Origin: Harmothoe impar
Lineage: Eukaryota > Annelida > Polychaeta > Phyllodocida > Polynoidae
Direction of reading: 5' to 3'
Length of the DNA: 64,000 nt
Assembly (NCBI GenBank): GCA_947462335.1
Contig: OX381719.1
Span: forward strand, 67,321,534-67,385,533
The position numbers and the translations under genes are program-made. Below are positions 1 through 8,443 of this stretch, in pieces; positions within the stretch are counted from its first letter, which is position 1, and each line of letters starts with the position of its first letter. The notes below the pieces were generated by a model. The model did not search any database. It worked only from the letters and a program-made list of their open reading frames with translations, and was not told where the DNA came from.

Positions 1-136
1 AGTCTGTAGTACTACATTTAGCTATATGTTTCAACAGAGAGTAATGACGACGTAAAGAAACTAACTTTTGGTAGTAAGCACTTCTCTGACGGCGCTTAAG
101 ACTCTCAGCACGCTTACTCTTAGTACTACTCTTCAT
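1..136 (-). CDS. Partial basic protein, N-terminus only
   Basis: An open frame starts at 136 and runs off the left edge of the window, about 45 codons. Its ATG overlaps the stop codon of the ATPase gene in an ATGA arrangement, typical of tightly packed viral genes. The visible N-terminus is very rich in Lys, Arg and Ser, with clusters such as KSKR and KRRQR. That would fit a nucleic-acid-binding or nuclear protein, but the family is not recognisable from so short a piece. Confidence 0.5.
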   Translation of the reverse strand, partial: MKSSTKSKRAESLKRRQRSAYYQKLVSLRRHYSLLKHIAKCSTTD

Positions 137-822
137 TTCTTCTGCTTTTTCCCAGTAGGAATGAATACTACGCTGTTCCAAGGTGTTGTTATACTGTTCC
201 TCACTCGCAAGTTGTCAGGTGTGCTCTGCTTACAGTCCAACACTATGTATGAGTGCTTAGCTGTAGTCTCTTTGTTATATACCTGAGTCAAGAAAGATGG
301 TTGTGCTGGGAAAGCTTGTCTAGATATATAACTTATCTGACTCATATCTCGAGGGTTCTTGAAAATAACTAGATAATGGCTGTTTAAACTGAGAGTCCTG
401 AAGTCTTTGTTAGCAAAGAATAAGTTCTGAGTAATGAATATTACATTCATGTTCAGATGATGAGAACCTTTGATGAAGAGGTCTTTAGCTATAGGTGCAT
501 ATTCCGGGTCTAACAAGTCGTCTATGATGAGCATCGAGTGTTTAGTAGTATCTCGACTAGCGTTGAAAAGTTCATCTCTTGTAAGAAGACCTTCGTTGAA
601 TTTCACACCTGCACTTTTCAACTTTTCAAACTCTGGTTGCCACTGGCTGTAGCAGTAAGTTATATTGTGTACTTCAGGTGTGACGAGAGTCTTCACGTTA
701 TTTATCACTTCAAATACTAGACGACTCTTACCACACGATGTAGGTCCAGCTATTAGCATAGTGAAAGGTGACTGTAGTCTAGGATCAAATTCAACAGATT
801 CCACAGTGCTAGAGACGTCCAT
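133..822 (-). CDS. A32/FtsK-type genome packaging ATPase
   Basis: A 229-residue P-loop ATPase. Walker A is GPTSCGKS near residue 26-33, Walker B is MLIIDD near residue 97-102, and a TQN motif lies near residue 130, the arrangement of poxvirus A32-like and Polinton packaging ATPases. In this family the enzyme uses ATP to drive viral DNA into preformed capsids. Length and motif spacing are normal and the frame is intact, so this is the best preserved viral gene in the window. It follows the death-domain gene by 13 bases on the same strand and overlaps the next gene by ATGA, suggesting one late transcription block. The start is the first ATG after the upstream stop. Confidence 0.9.
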   Translation of the reverse strand: MDVSSTVESVEFDPRLQSPFTMLIAGPTSCGKSRLVFEVINNVKTLVTPEVHNITYCYSQWQPEFEKLKSAGVKFNEGLLTRDELFNASRDTTKHSMLIIDDLLDPEYAPIAKDLFIKGSHHLNMNVIFITQNLFFANKDFRTLSLNSHYLVIFKNPRDMSQISYISRQAFPAQPSFLTQVYNKETTAKHSYIVLDCKQSTPDNLRVRNSITTPWNSVVFIPTGKKQKK

Positions 823-835
823 CTTAGTGCAGTGA

Positions 836-1522
836 TCAGACGAGAGTGGTCAACACTGGAGTGACACAGCTCACTTTTATGTCTTTGGGTACAGCTGCAT
901 ACAACCCTTGAACATACATTGCGACGTCGCTGCGACCCATGTCGTCTTGCAACACTTTCATCAGAGCCATAGGCTCAGACGTCTCGTTGTACTTCCAAGC
1001 TCTCAGCACTTCATAGACAGGGTTCTTGACAGTTCTGTCAGAAGGCACAGGTTGAGAGATGAAAGCTAGTTCATGAGAAGTCAACCCTAAGTAGATCCCT
1101 ATGGTCTTCCAGTCTCTAGGGCAGAGCTCAGCTAAAAGAGAGAAATATTTCTGCACTTTCCACTCCATGTCTCCACTCTCTAAGCCATCCCACATGTCAT
1201 GCTTGTCCATGTACTCACGTGAGAATTGGATGAGGTCCATACGGTAAGATTCTTCCAAGGCGTCTGCTAGTTCCTTCCACCTAGTAGTACAACTTTTCTG
1301 GTACCAAGTAGTGAACATTTCTCTAGCTTGAGTTATGACACTTCTCTCACAACTGAGATATCCCATGTCCTTCAAGTTCACTTTGAGGTATGAACCTAAC
1401 CGTATGTAATCTGATGTCGGCAACTTACTACTTATTTTCAGTAGCATAGCGTCTGGTAAGTATCCTAACGGCTCTCCTTTGAAGAATGATGATACAGGTA
1501 CTACTAAATTGAAATCTGCCAT
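836..1522 (-). CDS. Tandem death-like-domain protein
   Basis: An intact 228-residue protein. Two helical repeats resemble death domains. The second, about residues 125-215, shows the clearest pattern: a DWKTIG helix-2 core, LGLTSHEL, then a helix-5 tryptophan in VLRAWKYN and a helix-6 LMKVL. The first, about residues 25-105, has the matching TWYQKS and RWKELADAL patterns but is more diverged. Death domains form homotypic assemblies in apoptosis and innate immune signalling (FADD, MyD88, IRAK, RIPK1 classes). In a virus a small protein made only of such domains could act as a decoy; that role is inference. It sits directly upstream of the ATPase gene and has its own TATA box. Family assignment is by pattern, not by search. 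Confidence 0.65.
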   Translation of the reverse strand: MADFNLVVPVSSFFKGEPLGYLPDAMLLKISSKLPTSDYIRLGSYLKVNLKDMGYLSCERSVITQAREMFTTWYQKSCTTRWKELADALEESYRMDLIQFSREYMDKHDMWDGLESGDMEWKVQKYFSLLAELCPRDWKTIGIYLGLTSHELAFISQPVPSDRTVKNPVYEVLRAWKYNETSEPMALMKVLQDDMGRSDVAMYVQGLYAAVPKDIKVSCVTPVLTTLV

Positions 1523-1596
1523 GATGAGTGAGTGTGTGAAGGAGTAGACAGGCAGGTAGGTAGGTAGAGCGTTGTATGGGGTGTTGTAGGTTAGGG

Positions 1597-1615
1597 GGAG
1601 CTTTTATATAGCTCC
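1597..1615 (-). promoter_or_regulatory. TATA box inside a palindrome, death-domain gene
   Basis: The minus strand reads TATATAAAAG about 80 bases upstream of the ATG at 1522. The TATA element lies inside an inverted repeat, GGAGC...GCTCC, covering 1597-1615. The leader between them contains short GTAG/CTAC repeats. Confidence 0.6.
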
Positions 1616-1806
1616 TTAGACTAGAATACGTAGGGAAATCGTGTAAAGAGTATGCAAAACGTTCTGAGTTCGAACTCCCTCTCCCCTATCCATTTCACAC
1701 TAGAGGGGTGCCCCCACCCCATACACCCTATGCTAATACTATACACACCCCCCACCCCACCCAACTCTATACGATGCACTAACGTTTCACTTTTTTATCA
1801 GAGTGT

Positions 1807-1988
1807 TTACAAAAACATTCTGAGCGCTAAACCACTACGATGAGGGGACGTTGTAATATCACGCTCCCACTGACTTAAATAAGTTTTAACTCTGTGTCTG
1901 TCTGCTTCAGTGTAACGTTTTAGATACGTATCTGGGATTTTGAAAATGTCTTCTACTTTCAAATCTGAACGACCTGCTAAGTTCCTTT
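1807..1988 (-). pseudogene. 3' fragment of the DUF5662-like gene, cut off by LINE-A
   Basis: On the minus strand an open frame with viral-like composition runs from the LINE-A junction near 1988 to a TAA at 1807-1809. It begins NLAGRSDLKVEDIF and contains a charged helical stretch ending LSQWERD. It continues the sense, strand and expected family position of the fragment at 6281-6749. The two parts are separated by the 4.3-kb LINE-A. The spacer 1616-1806 to the next gene holds a pyrimidine-rich and C-rich stretch with no gene. Confidence 0.65.
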
Positions 1989-1991
1989 GAA

Positions 1992-2457
1992 GTGACCCCT
2001 GCCACGCCCACCACTACTGCAGAGGAGGTACCAACCACCAGCACCGAGACAGACACTCCAGTAGCGACTCCTCCTGCAAGCAGTCCAAAAGCCAGCGCTG
2101 TAGTGATCACACAGGTATCACCCACAGCGACAGTGGTCACCTCACCCCAGCAAGTCAAGACGCCTATAAGAATGGAGGACCTACAGAAAAAGCATGGATC
2201 TCCCCCCCCAGCCCCCCCCCCCGGAGGAACAAAAAATTGCTGACGTTGCAGTCACCGAGAGTCATGATGTACCAAAAATGACTCCTAGACCCCAGCGCTT
2301 AGCAAAGACCACGGGAGGAAAGAAATCTCAAGAAACGACCCACAAGAGTCAAGAGACACTAAACCTGCAGCAGAAAATAATAGGACTTGGACAGCAGCTC
2401 TTTTCACCAAAAAAGAATAAAAAGAACACTGAGGCGTCTACATCCAAGAACCACTAA
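1992..2457 (+). pseudogene. LINE-A ORF1 remnant, Pro/Thr/Ser-rich
   Basis: Two overlapping frames (1992-2243 and 2194-2457) join across C-homopolymer runs at about 2201-2222 and read as one low-complexity protein rich in Thr, Pro, Ser, then Lys and Gln near the end. The break looks like slippage in the C run. No CCHC knuckle or RRM is visible, so it is called ORF1-related only from its position upstream of ORF2; the first codons are probably lost through 5' truncation. Confidence 0.4.
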
Positions 2458-3148
2458 AACAAGTATACATTACTACTTGCCTCGTATGTCCAAGGCTATA
2501 AGCTAAAAACCAAGCTTTAAAACTTTATTTTTCTACTTTATAGAATTGTCATGATGCATATCCCTATGTTGTGTTGTGTTAAAGTATACGGTAAATTAAT
2601 TACAAATCGTTAATTTACATCTGAGGCATACCTTGTACCATAATGTCCCACTAGTGTTATAATGAACAGCTGACCAATAGTAAAGGTCACTGGGTCAAGC
2701 ACCCAATCCATATATGACCGCAGAGTGGGCAATCTGGCACTACTAAGTTTAGAACCACACTTGGAAATGAACAAACGAGCGCAGTCAACACTGTAATGTC
2801 TAATATACTAAAGAACACACCCTCGGTAGGGATTGCCATCCAGAGCAATTTGAAAAGACTGATTAATTGTTCTAGACGCTTGATGTCAAATCTTTTTACA
2901 TACATGCACGTAACAGTATACTGATGAAATATAATAACATGTTGACTTTACAGAATATACAACATCTCATGTACATACGTTCTACTTTGTTCTAACTTTG
3001 TTGATAAAGTGTTAATACAATTATATAGAGTGTGCTGTGTCCTTGGTCTGCTATACCTTACAGTAATGCAAAATCAATATACTTATCGTTTCCATCATCA
3101 CTCATCTCGTTATCATCATAGCTCTAGAGTACCATATGTATTTATAAA

Positions 3149-5971
3149 ATGATATCTATACATGAGCTAGAGAGCAGAAAAGGTCTGCGTGTAGTATGCA
3201 TGAACACGAGATCTATCTATCATAAGAGAGTCAATGCTTTTAAAATAATTATGAGTGCGGATATAGTAGGCGTTGTGGAGACTTGGCTGAACCCTACTCA
3301 CCTAGCTGCTGATCTTGTTGTCAAGGGATACCAGTATGTTAGAATGGATCGCTATCCACTAAGAGAAAAGGGAGCGGGTGGAGTTATGTTATATGTACGA
3401 GACCATTACGTAGCTACAGTTGACACTGAGTCCTCCAGCGTCACGGATGAATATGAGATCTTATGTGTAGACTTATTAATTGGTATTATTAAATATAAAG
3501 TCTTTGTTTGCTACAGGCCACCTGATTCACATATAGACAAGAATGCTATTTATAAGAAACTAACAGAGCTAAAAGTACCGGTCACTAAAAACAGAAAAAT
3601 TATATACATGGGTGATTTTAATGTGGATCTTTTTAATGCTAAAGACGTTGAAGATGCCAAAATAAATAATTTCTGTACCGAAAATGAAGTATATCAAACT
3701 ATTAATGAGGTCACCAGACCGGCCTCAGGTACCCTGCTTGATCATATATACACCAATGTACACAACATGGCGGAAGCGGGCACCATTGGCTTTCACATAT
3801 CTGATCACACACCGGTCTATATGGTAATTAAATGTACTAGAAATAAGATTAAGAAAAAGGTGGTTATGGCCAGATCCTACAGAAGATATGACTATCTGAT
3901 GTATAAGGACATGTTGGTGAATTATAACTGGGATCACCTATTCCTACAAACTGATATTGAGTTACTATGGCAATCCATCCTGTGTATTATGAAAGAATGT
4001 TTAGACCAGATATGTCCTATTAAGAGGATGGTCTTGCCAGAATACACACCTGACTGGTTAACACCGCCCATTATTAACTCTATGAGAGAAAGGGACGCAT
4101 TATATGTTATAGCCAAGCGCACCATGGAGGAGGATGACTGGAGAATAGCCAACTTTAATAAATATAAAACAGAAAAATTGATTTTTGACAGTCGAAAAAA
4201 TGAAATTGGAAAACTTTTGGTTCAAAAAAGGGATAATCCTACAAAATTCTGGGAGGGAATAAGGAAATTGCTACCTAATAAGACTGCCGCCACACTCATT
4301 AAATTAAAAAATAATGCTACAAATCTACTAGTTCCTCAGAATGCTTGCGCTGAACATATTAACGAGTTCTTCTCTACAGTGGGAGAGAAGTTAGCACAAG
4401 CGCTGCCCCCTGGTGATTTACATGAGAACGAACCTGCTCCATACGGACTACCCGGTAGAAATGTTAACCTGTTAGCACCTTTAACTTATGCTGAGATGAT
4501 AAAATATATTAAGAATATTAAGACCAATAAGGCCTCTTCTATACTTCACATGAAGACATATGTTATGAAAGACGCCTTTATGGCAGTACCAGAGGTAATA
4601 TTAGGCCTATACAATAGATGTTTAGATGCAGGACTTTTTCCTGATAGCTGGAAATGCGCTACTGTGGTACCCCTTCATAAAAAGGCAAACTCATTAGATG
4701 TGAATGACCTCAGACCAATAAGTCTGCTCCCACTCCCAGGTAAAATACTGGAGAAGATAGTATGTACCCGATTGCAATTTTATATGAAAGAGAATGAATT
4801 ATTATGTCCGAACCAACACGGGTACCGCGCTGGACGCTCTACACAGACTGCCATCGGGGAACACCTTTATACTATAATTAACAATATTATTAATAATAAG
4901 CCTACCTTTTGCCTATATCTCGATTACAAAAAAGCTTTTGATACCGTCTCACATTTCATATTAAAAAAGAAATTATCAGCTTTAGGACTTGGCGAAAAAA
5001 CTTTAAAATTTTTCTCGGATTATTTAACTAACCGAAAACAACGTACAGTAGCGAATGATATTACCTCTAACTCTAGAAATATTACATATGGTGTTCCCCA
5101 GGGGTCTGTAATGGGCCCTGTTCTGTTCTCCATATATATTAATTCGCTAGCAAAAGTTGCTGATTTTAATATTACTTTATACGCAGACGATGCGGTTATT
5201 TGTACTACGTCAGTGGATACCATGGACAATGCCCTAGGCAAGGTATCAACATGGTGTATAAATAACAGCCTCACCATTAATGCAAAAAAGACACAATGGA
5301 TGGTTTATAATAATGTATATAAAGATAAACCGATTTTTGTCTTAAATAACATTGTACTAGAGCAAGTAGAAGTGTTTCCATACTTAGGCTTATCGTTAGA
5401 TCCAGAGTTAAAATTTATAACCCATCGTAAAAACACTGTTAATAATGTAAGGCAAAAAATTGTCCAACTCGCCAGGGTGAGAAACTATGTGGAGGAAGAC
5501 ACTGCTCTGGATGTATATAAGACAATGGTATTGCCCTCACTGGACTATGTTGATTACATATGGGACAGAGACAATAAGGGTGAGAGCCAGGAACTACAAT
5601 ACCTGCAGAATAAGGCCTTACGTGTTGTTTATAAGGTTAAATTAGGAAAAAAACCAAGGCTCAACACTATTATGCTACATAATGAGGGCAAATGTCGTAT
5701 GCTGGGAGACAGGCGCGACACTCATTTACTTTTCTATGCGCATACTTTGTCTAAGGACCCCACTATGATTGACAATAGGAACTTACCTACCCGTAGGAAC
5801 CAAGGGTTAAGACTATCTGTGATACGTTCTCTAAGACCAATTGTTATACGTAGTGTTATTTATAGGGCCATATCTCGATGGAATCAATTAAAACCTGAGT
5901 ATACACTAATAGCAGACTTATCTGCTTTTAAACTAGCAATTAAGAAAAATTACAACGACTGTTTTATGTAA
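3149..5971 (+). CDS. LINE-A ORF2: APE endonuclease and reverse transcriptase
   Basis: An intact 940-residue protein. Residues 1-230 are an exonuclease-endonuclease-phosphatase fold: MNTRSI, VVETWL with the catalytic Glu, VCYRPPD, GDFNVDL, and the SDH motif in HISDHTPV. Residues about 470-740 are the reverse transcriptase: RPISLLPLPGKILEK, YLDYKKAFDTVSH, GVPQGSVMGPVLF and the catalytic YADD at about 678. The enzyme nicks chromosomal DNA and copies its own RNA at the nick. Motif style (NTRSI, YRPP, KAFDTV) places it in the CR1/L2/Jockey group, not L1. All catalytic residues are present, so it may still be active. Confidence 0.93.
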   Translation: MISIHELESRKGLRVVCMNTRSIYHKRVNAFKIIMSADIVGVVETWLNPTHLAADLVVKGYQYVRMDRYPLREKGAGGVMLYVRDHYVATVDTESSSVTDEYEILCVDLLIGIIKYKVFVCYRPPDSHIDKNAIYKKLTELKVPVTKNRKIIYMGDFNVDLFNAKDVEDAKINNFCTENEVYQTINEVTRPASGTLLDHIYTNVHNMAEAGTIGFHISDHTPVYMVIKCTRNKIKKKVVMARSYRRYDYLMYKDMLVNYNWDHLFLQTDIELLWQSILCIMKECLDQICPIKRMVLPEYTPDWLTPPIINSMRERDALYVIAKRTMEEDDWRIANFNKYKTEKLIFDSRKNEIGKLLVQKRDNPTKFWEGIRKLLPNKTAATLIKLKNNATNLLVPQNACAEHINEFFSTVGEKLAQALPPGDLHENEPAPYGLPGRNVNLLAPLTYAEMIKYIKNIKTNKASSILHMKTYVMKDAFMAVPEVILGLYNRCLDAGLFPDSWKCATVVPLHKKANSLDVNDLRPISLLPLPGKILEKIVCTRLQFYMKENELLCPNQHGYRAGRSTQTAIGEHLYTIINNIINNKPTFCLYLDYKKAFDTVSHFILKKKLSALGLGEKTLKFFSDYLTNRKQRTVANDITSNSRNITYGVPQGSVMGPVLFSIYINSLAKVADFNITLYADDAVICTTSVDTMDNALGKVSTWCINNSLTINAKKTQWMVYNNVYKDKPIFVLNNIVLEQVEVFPYLGLSLDPELKFITHRKNTVNNVRQKIVQLARVRNYVEEDTALDVYKTMVLPSLDYVDYIWDRDNKGESQELQYLQNKALRVVYKVKLGKKPRLNTIMLHNEGKCRMLGDRRDTHLLFYAHTLSKDPTMIDNRNLPTRRNQGLRLSVIRSLRPIVIRSVIYRAISRWNQLKPEYTLIADLSAFKLAIKKNYNDCFM

Positions 5972-6257
5972 GAATCATCATTTTATTGAAGAGATAACAT
6001 GTTACTCATGTACAAGGATTATCACAAACTCTCATTCATCTCATCTCATTATTGTTAGAAAAGTATGTAACGCAATGATAATTACCAAACTTTATCAATA
6101 CACCTTACGGATTGAAATACAACTATAAATGGTAGCCATACCGTAAATTTTATTGAAACATGTAAAATGAAATAGCGACTGAAAGGGCCCTAGCGTAAAA
6201 AACGCAATGCGCGGTAGCTAGGTATAATGCATTCTTGTAATTGTATTATTTTAACCC

Positions 6258-6280
6258 AATAAAACACTTTAAAAAAAAAA
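6258..6280 (+). terminator. LINE-A polyadenylation signal and A tail
   Basis: AATAAA at 6258-6263 is followed 7 bases later by ten A residues that end exactly where viral coding sequence resumes. This marks the 3' end of LINE-A. Confidence 0.75.
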
Positions 6281-6749
6281 GCCGACAACCTAGCATGTCT
6301 ATGATACTCTCTAACAAGTAATGTGTCGGCATGTCTTGATTAGAGTGGTACTGAGGATGATGAGGGTTGTTTGCGTAGTGATGTTTCAGCGCTGATTCCC
6401 ACATTGCAAGGTGGTCAGAGTTCTTGAGAGGTTTTGAACTCTTAAGGCGGCCAAACTTCCACCCGTATCCAACAGCTTCTACAGCTGAAAACTTAGACAA
6501 GTCGTGCTTCATTATCAACTTGTCTATACATTTAGCTTCACTCTCATTGAAGCTATCACTTAGCAGAACCCAAGTGTAATACAACCATTTCCTATGCTCT
6601 AAAGTCTGTTTGAAATGATTGAAAATGTACTGTAAAGTTTTTACAGTGCATGTGACAGACTCTTTTCTTTCACACACATACTGTAATACTAACTCGTCTT
6701 CAGGGTATCTAGCTTTAACTAGCGTGTAGAGGTCGTGAGCTGTCTTCAT
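6281..6749 (-). pseudogene. 5' fragment of a DUF5662-like gene, interrupted by LINE-A
   Basis: The minus-strand frame opens at 6749 and keeps its own sequence to 6281, where it runs into the LINE-A tail (the frame then stays open by chance to 6246). Residues about 85-155 contain MKHDLSKFS, then ALKHHYANNPHHPQYH and a LLESIIDML helix. That His/Asp-rich layout matches DUF5662, a small family common in phages and bacteria and thought to resemble HD-type metal-binding proteins; its biochemical role is not established. A TATA-like element lies 50 bases upstream. The LINE removes the last third, so this copy is broken. The family call rests on motif memory and should be confirmed by profile search. 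Confidence 0.6.
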
Positions 6750-6794
6750 GATGACGTTGAAAGGTCGTTTGAATGAGTGAGTGCACTTACACGA

Positions 6795-6804
6795 CCCTAT
6801 ATAC
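6795..6804 (-). promoter_or_regulatory. TATA box of the DUF5662-like gene
   Basis: The minus strand reads GTATATAGGG about 46 bases upstream of the ATG at 6749, a normal TATA-to-start distance with a short leader. The 200 bases further left of the neighbouring gene (6807-7008) hold T-runs that could end transcription of the 230-aa gene. Confidence 0.5.
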
Positions 6805-7008
6805 TCTGAGTGATTTATGACTTGACAACTAACCGTTTAAAACACAGTGTGCATGTAAAATTTTTAAGAAGTAGAGTGACAGTTTGAAGGGAGGTCTCTC
6901 AATATATGAGAGACCAGAGTTAGTTTGTTAGTACACCTATACCTTTTTTTCACTTTTTTATTTTTTTGTGAAGCATCTAATAGACTATTGGTCAAGTTTT
7001 TTTTTTCA

Positions 7009-7701
7009 TCAGTTAGGGGAGAAGGATTGAGTTGGAAAGGCTGTCACCAGTTCATACAAGACTCCTTGGCACAGTAGAGTAGGGTTTTGACAACGTTGTA
7101 CAACTACTCTTACAACGTGACAACACCCGTTTGCATTGTGTCCAATCTCAGTCTTGTATGCTCTTTCATACAAAAGCCGATCTGAAGAGTATTTAGCACG
7201 TGTTATCTTGTCAGGAGCTGATACTGTGTGCTTGATTAAGCCATGTACCATACTCGTAGAGATGAACACAGAATTTCCCAGCTGGTGTGATTTGAGCTGA
7301 TTAATTTTGAAGTAGGGTTTCGTCCTACATTTTTGAAAGTTGATAGCTGAAGCTACTACACTATGAGAAGTTACACTGTGTTGTAACTTAGAAACTAGCA
7401 GTAACACGTTACTCACTACTTCAGATTGAGTAGCTTTCCCAGTAGAACTAGTTATGAACTTCTTGAGAGAAGGACTACTAGCATTTATGGGAGTCGTGTT
7501 GTTATGCAGAAAACAATTTGAAAAATCTAAATTTGGAGGTATGTAACTATCTCTGATGTACTCTTCAGGACAATATCTGAACAACTGCTTTTCCTCACCA
7601 GTCTCTACTCCACTCTTGACGTCTGAAATGAACTCCCAAACTGACCGCCTGTGTTTAGTGCTGAGTGAAATCGGTAGAGGTGTACAAGCTGCACTGGACA
7701 T
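7009..7701 (-). CDS. Orphan viral protein of 230 residues
   Basis: An intact frame in the minus-strand block, starting at the first ATG. I do not recognise the family. The N-terminal half is polar. The last 60 residues run RAYKTEIGHNANGCC, then a VVRVVVQ strand and a final LVTAFP strand. A terminal strand pair of the form VRVVV...VTAFP recalls the C-terminus of BECR-fold RNase domains (EndoU and some bacterial polymorphic toxins), but the catalytic His pair is not obvious, so this is only a weak suggestion. Cysteines cluster near the end (CC, C, C). Divergently oriented from the SIM-protein gene at 8444 and probably sharing its promoter region. Confidence 0.6.
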   Translation of the reverse strand: MSSAACTPLPISLSTKHRRSVWEFISDVKSGVETGEEKQLFRYCPEEYIRDSYIPPNLDFSNCFLHNNTTPINASSPSLKKFITSSTGKATQSEVVSNVLLLVSKLQHSVTSHSVVASAINFQKCRTKPYFKINQLKSHQLGNSVFISTSMVHGLIKHTVSAPDKITRAKYSSDRLLYERAYKTEIGHNANGCCHVVRVVVQRCQNPTLLCQGVLYELVTAFPTQSFSPN

Positions 7702-8443
7702 GTTGTCTCAGAGCTGCTCAGTTTGAATCTGATCACAGCCGGTTGTTTTCAACGTACACTAATCGTTTCCCCCACCCTCTCTAGAAAAGTAGTGTTCACA
7801 AATTAACTCACTTGAACGAAAATCTTTCAAATAAACGTCAAGAAGAAAATGTAAACTTCACCTTCAAACTTGTCAATCATATAATAAGTTTTAAAAAAAA
7901 TTTAGACTGTATTTATATTTTTTCATCTTGAAAAGTGTAGTATAAGATACATCATTCATGAACGTTCCTTTTATGTTGCAACGCCCCATCCAGCTGACAG
8001 CCACTGTGCTATCTGAATAGAGTTCACATTTCCAACTGTTGTTTTTCAACTTTTTGTTTTGCTCTCCGCAGAAGCACCAGTCTGTTATGGGTTATCCCGT
8101 GCTTATTTATGTAGTGTGGTTGATAAAGATACATTGTATCTAAACTCAGCCTAGTGCTTTACTATAGTGACATGTGCGTATAATTGTCGTACAATAACAA
8201 TTAGAGATGAAATATGAAAAAAATGTCAGACGTCAAATGTTCGTCTATTGTCGTTCAACAAACGTGTGACAACGTTTGACAATCGTTCTCAGTAAAATTA
8301 GTATATATACCCCTTGATTTGCTCAGTTGAAATCAAACCGCTCCTGAGCTGCTCAACTGTGACGACTACTCTACTCTACACCTGCTACTCTACACGCTGC
8401 CTCTACTTTTCAACTTCTACAAAACTAACTGTTTTAGTTTAGG
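7702..8443. promoter_or_regulatory. Divergent promoter region of E1
   Basis: A 740-base non-coding gap between divergent genes. On the plus strand a TATA box (TATATATA, 8302-8309, followed by CCCC) lies about 135 bases upstream of the ATG at 8444 and is followed by GCTCAGTTGAAATC. A perfect 7-bp inverted repeat, CAAACGT...ACGTTTG, lies at 8259-8278 and nearby TTGTCG/GACAAT elements repeat it. A related GCTGCTCAGTTTGAATC stretch sits next to the start of the minus-strand gene at about 7713. The middle (7850-8000) is AT-rich. No ORF is supported here. Confidence 0.5.

Larger units (their letters stand above)
1989..6280 (+). mobile_element. LINE-A, APE-type non-LTR retrotransposon inserted in a viral gene
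   Basis: The element has a degenerate ORF1-like stretch (1992-2457), a spacer (2458-3148) that is AT-rich with no ORF of interest, a full endonuclease-reverse transcriptase ORF (3149-5971), a 3' UTR, an AATAAA signal at 6258 and an A10 tail ending at 6280. Both flanks are pieces of the same viral gene, so insertion followed viral integration or happened in the provirus. The 5' end looks truncated. I could not find a convincing target-site duplication: the two flanks share only scattered matches. The intact 940-codon ORF suggests a younger insertion than the virus. Confidence 0.85.
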
